From RYN-230 sp036509255 (GTDB lineage Bacteria > Actinomycetota > Actinomycetes > Streptosporangiales > Streptosporangiaceae), in the NCBI GenBank assembly GCA_036509255.1, contig DATCFY010000046.1, positions 17,795 to 81,794 on the forward strand: a DNA stretch of 64,000 nt. Direction: 5' to 3'. Under the pieces are notes generated by a model. That model saw only the letters and a list, made by a program, of their open reading frames with translations, made no database searches and was not told the origin of the DNA. Every line of letters starts with the position of its first letter. Position 1 is the first letter of the stretch. The position numbers and the translations under genes are program-made. Shown one piece after another: positions 60,793-64,000 of this stretch.

Positions 60793-61639
60793 TCCGGCCC
60801 GAGCCGAGCCACGGCCCGCCGGCCCCGTGCCCGCCGGCCCCGTGCCCGCCGAGCCCGCGCGCGCCAAGCCCGTGCGCGCGGAGCCCGTGCGCTATGAGGT
60901 CGTGCGGGGCGTCGCCTGGCTGACCATCAACCGGCCGGAAGCCCGCAACGCCCTGAGCAAAGCCGTCCGGGACGGACTGTTCGACGGGGTGCGCCGGTTC
61001 AACGCCGACGACACGGCCAAGGTCCTGGTGCTCACCGGCGCGGGGGACCGGGCCTTCTGCGCCGGCGGGGACCTCAAGGAGATGGCGGACAGCTCGCTGA
61101 CCGTGCCCCCGCCGGACTTCCTGCCCCAGTTCGGCCGCAACATCGACGTGGCCAAGCCGACCATCGCGGCCGTCAACGGGGTCGCCTACGCGGGCGGGTT
61201 CCTCCTCGCGCAGAACTGTGACCTGTGCGTGGCGGCCGAGTCCGCCCGTTTCGCCGTGACCGAGGCCAGGGTCGGCCGCGGCTCGCCGTGGGCGGTGCCG
61301 CTGTCCTGGCTGGTGCCGCCCCGCATCGCCATGCAGATCCTGCTCACCGGTGACCCGCTCAGCGCCGCCCGGGCTTACGAGGTCGGGCTCGTCAACGAAG
61401 TGGTGCCGGATGCCGAGCTGGTCCCGGCCACGCAGGCCCTCGCCGAGCGAATCGCCGCTAACGCGCCGCTGTCGGTCATGGCCGCCAAGCGCACGGTGTA
61501 CCTGTCGCTGCGGGACCGGCTGGACGACGCGTTCGCGGAGGCGGAACGGATCTGGGAACCCGTGTACCGCAGCGACGACGCCCAGGAAGGCCCAGCGGCC
61601 TTCCGGGACAAGCGCACCCCGGTCTGGACCGGCCGCTGA
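60785..61639 (+). CDS. Enoyl-CoA hydratase/isomerase family protein
   Basis: 284 residues. The crotonase fold shows VAWLTINRPEARNALSKAVRDGL, LTGAGDRAFCAGGDLKEMADS (first oxyanion residue), NGVAYAGGFLLAQNCDLCVAAE (second), and FAVTEARVGRGSPWAVPLSWL. The usual catalytic Glu position after LLAQNCD is occupied differently, so isomerase or hydrolase activity is also possible. Residues about 14-38 consist of five PAGPV/RAEPV-type repeats from a 15-bp unit. Its stop overlaps the next start (TGATG). Confidence 0.9.
   Translation: MTDPARAEPRPAGPVPAGPVPAEPARAKPVRAEPVRYEVVRGVAWLTINRPEARNALSKAVRDGLFDGVRRFNADDTAKVLVLTGAGDRAFCAGGDLKEMADSSLTVPPPDFLPQFGRNIDVAKPTIAAVNGVAYAGGFLLAQNCDLCVAAESARFAVTEARVGRGSPWAVPLSWLVPPRIAMQILLTGDPLSAARAYEVGLVNEVVPDAELVPATQALAERIAANAPLSVMAAKRTVYLSLRDRLDDAFAEAERIWEPVYRSDDAQEGPAAFRDKRTPVWTGR
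60825..60899 (+). repeat. Five 15-bp tandem repeats at the start of the enoyl-CoA hydratase gene
   Basis: Units start at 60825, 60840, 60855, 60870 and 60885. The first two are identical (CCCGCCGGCCCCGTG); the others diverge stepwise. They encode a PAGPV, PAGPV, PAEPA, RAKPV, RAEPV N-terminal extension before the conserved crotonase domain. Confidence 0.88.
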
Positions 61640-62493
61640 TGCCCGCCGACCTGAGCGCGCTCACCGCCGACCTGGTGGCCGAGACCGCGTCGCTGCAGGA
61701 GATCCTCGGGCCGCTGACGCCACCCCAGTGGCAGCTCCCCACGCCGGCCGAGGGCTGGAGCATCGCGGACCAGGTCAGCCACCTGGCCTACTTCGACGAG
61801 ACCACGCTGCTGTCGATCCGCGACCCTGACCGGTTCCGCCGCGAGGCGGCGGCGCTGGCCGGCCGGGGCGACGACTTCCCGGACCAGATCGCCGCCGAGC
61901 ACCGCCACCTCAGCGCCGCGGAACTGCTGGCCTGGTTCCGGGCCGCCCGCCAGGCCCTCCTCGACGGGTACGCCGGCGCCGACCCCGCCGCACGGCTGCC
62001 CTGGTACGGGCTGGACATGGGGCCGGCGTCCTCGATCACCGCCCGGCTGATGGAAACCTGGGCGCACGGCCAGGACATCGCCGACACCCTGGGCATCGAT
62101 CGGCCCCCGACCAGCCGGCTCCGGCACGTCGCGCACCTGGGCATCCGCAGCCTGCCCTACAGCTACGCGGTCAACGGGCTGCCGCCGCCCTCCGCCCCCA
62201 TCCGCGTCGAGCTCGAGGCACCGGACGGCGGCCAGTGGACCTGGGGACCCGCAGAAGCCGGGGACCGCGTCGCCGGCACCGCGCTCGACTTCTGCCTGGT
62301 GGTCACCCAGCGGCGGCACCGCAGCGACACCGGGCTGGTCGTCGCGGGGGAGACCGCGACCCAGTGGATCGGGATCGCCCAGGCTTTCGCCGGGGCGGCC
62401 GGGCCGGGCCGCAAGCCGCTGAGTGCCTCCGTCGCGCCGCCGCCCGCGGGCGGCACGGACCGGTCTGCGCCGCGGGGAGGGGTGCCCGCATGA
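61639..62493 (+). CDS. TIGR03084-type DinB-fold metal-binding protein
   Basis: 284 residues. The helical DinB/mycothiol-type N-terminal domain has EGWSIADQVSHLAYFDETTL and MGPASSITARLMETWAHGQDIADTLG, with His residues that bind metal. The C-terminal domain (WTWGPAEAGDRVAGTALDFCLVVTQRRHRSDTGL) is an SCP2-like module. Members sit in acyl-CoA carboxylase and AtuA-type clusters. Mycothiol use is inferred from the fold. Its stop overlaps an ATG at 62490 that begins an interrupted gene. Confidence 0.88.
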   Translation: MPADLSALTADLVAETASLQEILGPLTPPQWQLPTPAEGWSIADQVSHLAYFDETTLLSIRDPDRFRREAAALAGRGDDFPDQIAAEHRHLSAAELLAWFRAARQALLDGYAGADPAARLPWYGLDMGPASSITARLMETWAHGQDIADTLGIDRPPTSRLRHVAHLGIRSLPYSYAVNGLPPPSAPIRVELEAPDGGQWTWGPAEAGDRVAGTALDFCLVVTQRRHRSDTGLVVAGETATQWIGIAQAFAGAAGPGRKPLSASVAPPPAGGTDRSAPRGGVPA

Positions 62494-62505
62494 CACTCCC
62501 TGTGT
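62490..62505 (+). pseudogene. Truncated start of the next operon gene, cut by IS110
   Basis: ATG at 62490 overlaps the preceding stop (ATGA) and would encode MTLPV before the sequence changes to insertion-element DNA. The overlap is the normal junction style of this operon. In related carboxylase clusters the following gene is commonly an AtuA/DUF1446 protein that opens with a similar short stretch, but five residues cannot prove identity. The remainder is expected beyond the window's right edge. Confidence 0.4.
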
Positions 62506-62510
62506 CAACC

Positions 62511-63761
62511 TCAGGCCGCGATTTGCTCGGCTGTCTGCTTGGTGAGCGTGGCTGCGGCTCCGTGCAAGGCGGGGTCGTAGGGGACGCCGTCGAGCCAGCA
62601 GCGCCATATGACGCGGATCCATGCGCGGGCGAGGATGCGCACGGCGTGGGGGTGGTCTTTGCCGCTGGCGCGGGCGTGGTTGTAGATCTCCGCGGCCCAG
62701 GGGCTGGCGTGGCGGCTGTTGCCGGCAAAGGTGGTGATCGCGACACGGAACCGCTTGCCGCTGGCCCAGCGGAAGTGCACGGCCCGGTGCTTTCCCGATT
62801 CCCTGGTGACAGGGGTGACCCCGGCGAGAGCGGCGACGGAGTCGGGGTGCTCGTAGGCTTGGCGTGCATCGCCCCACTCGGCGAGCACCTGGGCGGCGTT
62901 GACCTGACCAGACCTTGGCAGCGACGTGAAGATCACGCTGTCCGGGTGCTCCCCGAGGTGGGCGGCGGCAGAGCGGTCGAGGGCCTTCACCGAGGCGTTG
63001 AGGGCGGTGAGCACGCTGACCGCGGCGAGCACGGCATCGCGCAGCGCCTCGGTGAGAGCCTCGCCGGTGGCGCCGGCCGGCGCGGAGCGCAGCCGGGTAA
63101 GGAGCTCAACGGCGGTGCGCCGGCCGCAGTAGCCGTGCTTGACGCAGAACGCGGCCATCCGCTTTTCACCCAGGTGCGCGGCGGCGGCCGGGGTGGGGTA
63201 GCGGGTGAGGAACTCCAGGCTGATCGGCGACTCGACGTCAGCGAAGATGGCTTTTGCGCCGGGCCAGTGCGCGTCCAGCAGCGCGGAGAGCTGGTTGGTG
63301 GCCGCGACCCGCATCTCGACCAGGTCGCCGCGGGTGCGCACGACGGTGCGCAGTGCCTTGGTCTGGTCGGAGTAGGGGGCGGCGGCTTTCAGCTTGTGGG
63401 CGCGCAGCCGCAGGTACTCGGCGATCACCGCGGCGTCTCCGGCGTCGGACTTGGCACCCGAGAGCACCTCGCCGTCGCGCCAGGTCTTGATCGCGTTCGG
63501 CTTGACCGGCACCACCGGGTGCCCGGCTTCCAGCAGCAGGTCCACCAGGCGGCCATCCGGCCGCTCGATCGCGACCGGCACCTCGCCAGGGTCTCCATAC
63601 TTGGCCAGGCGGCGGGTCAGCGTGGCGATCCCGTCCGCGGAATGCTCGATCGTGAACTCGGCCGCGATCTTGCCGGCAGCGTTCATCACGCATACGGCAT
63701 GGGTTTCCGCGGCCCAGTCGATTCCGGTGAAAAACAGCGCTTCAGGCAGCGCAAACGACAA
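62511..63761 (-). CDS. IS110-family transposase
   Basis: 416 residues. The RuvC-like N-terminal domain shows the DEDD set: Asp15 in FTGIDWAA, Glu66 in VAIERPDGRLVDLLLEAG, Asp106 and Asp109 in SGAKSDAGDAAVIAE. The C-terminal Transposase_20 domain has HPDSVAALAGVTPVTRESGKHR with the serine used for strand exchange. The protein looks intact, so the element may be active. IS110-group recombinases are guided by a bridge RNA encoded upstream of the gene. Confidence 0.95.
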   Translation of the reverse strand: MSFALPEALFFTGIDWAAETHAVCVMNAAGKIAAEFTIEHSADGIATLTRRLAKYGDPGEVPVAIERPDGRLVDLLLEAGHPVVPVKPNAIKTWRDGEVLSGAKSDAGDAAVIAEYLRLRAHKLKAAAPYSDQTKALRTVVRTRGDLVEMRVAATNQLSALLDAHWPGAKAIFADVESPISLEFLTRYPTPAAAAHLGEKRMAAFCVKHGYCGRRTAVELLTRLRSAPAGATGEALTEALRDAVLAAVSVLTALNASVKALDRSAAAHLGEHPDSVIFTSLPRSGQVNAAQVLAEWGDARQAYEHPDSVAALAGVTPVTRESGKHRAVHFRWASGKRFRVAITTFAGNSRHASPWAAEIYNHARASGKDHPHAVRILARAWIRVIWRCWLDGVPYDPALHGAAATLTKQTAEQIAA

Positions 63762-64000
63762 CTCGGCTCCTCAGGATGGCAGCGACGACCCGGCGAGGAG
63801 GACAGCTACCGGGCGGTCACTAACCGGCGCTCTGCGGCGCGTCTCCCTGTTGCCAGTCCGTGTCCCCGGAGAAGCCGGGGGCGGTGGTGTCATGCAGGCC
63901 GTTTTCCGGCGACCGCAACAGACCGTCACCCCGGCTCCCGCCGAGTCCCAGCAACGAGCACCATATCGGCACCCGCAATAAGGATGGTGCCCTAGTGACC
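63762..64000 (-). ncRNA. Candidate bridge-RNA region of the IS110 element
   Basis: 239 bp upstream of the transposase with no gene. GGTCACTA (63815-63822) and TAGTGACC (63993-64000) are perfect inverted repeats enclosing about 186 bp, close to the length of the known IS621 bridge RNA. Inside, CCCCGG/CCGGGG (63864-63880) makes a stem with a 5-base loop. The position fits the IS110 group, where the guide RNA comes from the transposase 5' side. Loop targets cannot be assigned without both element ends. Confidence 0.45.

Larger units (their letters stand above)
62494..64000 (-). mobile_element. IS110-family insertion sequence, right end of window cuts or borders it
   Basis: Contains one transposase gene on the minus strand, a very short 3' end (about 17 bp to the interrupted operon) and at least 239 bp of non-coding DNA on its 5' side. 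IS110 elements have no typical terminal inverted repeats, so exact ends cannot be set. The left boundary lies between 62494 and 62510. The outer boundary at the other side is at or beyond 64000. Confidence 0.7.

Overview
The window is about 72% GC, has dense GTG/ATG starts and ATGA/GTGA overlaps, and carries a mycofactocin operon, TetR-type regulators, a class F-like sortase, an F420/LLM-type oxidoreductase remnant and a mycothiol-type DinB protein. This points to an actinobacterium, probably of the Streptosporangiales/Frankia-like branch; the genus cannot be fixed from sequence alone.

Layout. 1-9.8 kb: a glycosyltransferase-39-like gene cut by the window edge; a TetR regulator divergent from an aldo-keto reductase, with paired operators between them; an epimerase; a large YfhO-type membrane protein; a multi-TM protein; and a two-gene unit made of a cell-wall-anchored protein with an APSTG motif and its sortase. 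10-26 kb: housekeeping and accessory metabolism (GlcD-like FAD oxidase, CapA-like lipoprotein, fumarase, an apparently catalytically dead beta-lactamase-fold protein, amidohydrolase, transporters, redoxin, epoxide hydrolase). Three broken genes or gene remnants lie here, two of them caused by single-base losses. 26-29.4 kb: a TetR/metallo-hydrolase operon facing an acyl-CoA dehydrogenase, with a pair of identical palindromes between them, then an alpha-methylacyl-CoA racemase. 29.6-37.6 kb: an exopolysaccharide-like group (GH16 hydrolase, GT39-like protein with about 540 residues of low-complexity N-terminus, cellulose-synthase-like GT2, NAD-dependent epimerase).

37.6-54.3 kb is the core of the window: a minus-strand mycofactocin operon about 15 kb long, in the order mftA-mftB-mftC-OYE1-four SDR paralogues-MoxR ATPase-VWA protein-OYE2-mftE-SDR-mftF-monooxygenase. 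It faces mftR and a BtuF-like metal-receptor gene. mftD, which normally follows mftC, is not in the window. Two symmetric GGCACT-N-AGTGCC type palindromes sit in the mftA/mftR control region, one of them in the promoter spacer of mftA.

54.7-64 kb: GNAT acetyltransferase and acyl-CoA ligase, divergent from an acyl-CoA carboxylase beta/alpha, enoyl-CoA hydratase and TIGR03084-type operon resembling branched-chain/terpenoid acyl-CoA catabolism. An IS110-family element interrupts this operon a few codons into the next gene. The 240 bp upstream of its transposase is a candidate bridge-RNA region.

A recurring oddity is in-frame tandem repeats of 15 or 18 bp inside or beside many genes, including the mycofactocin precursor itself.
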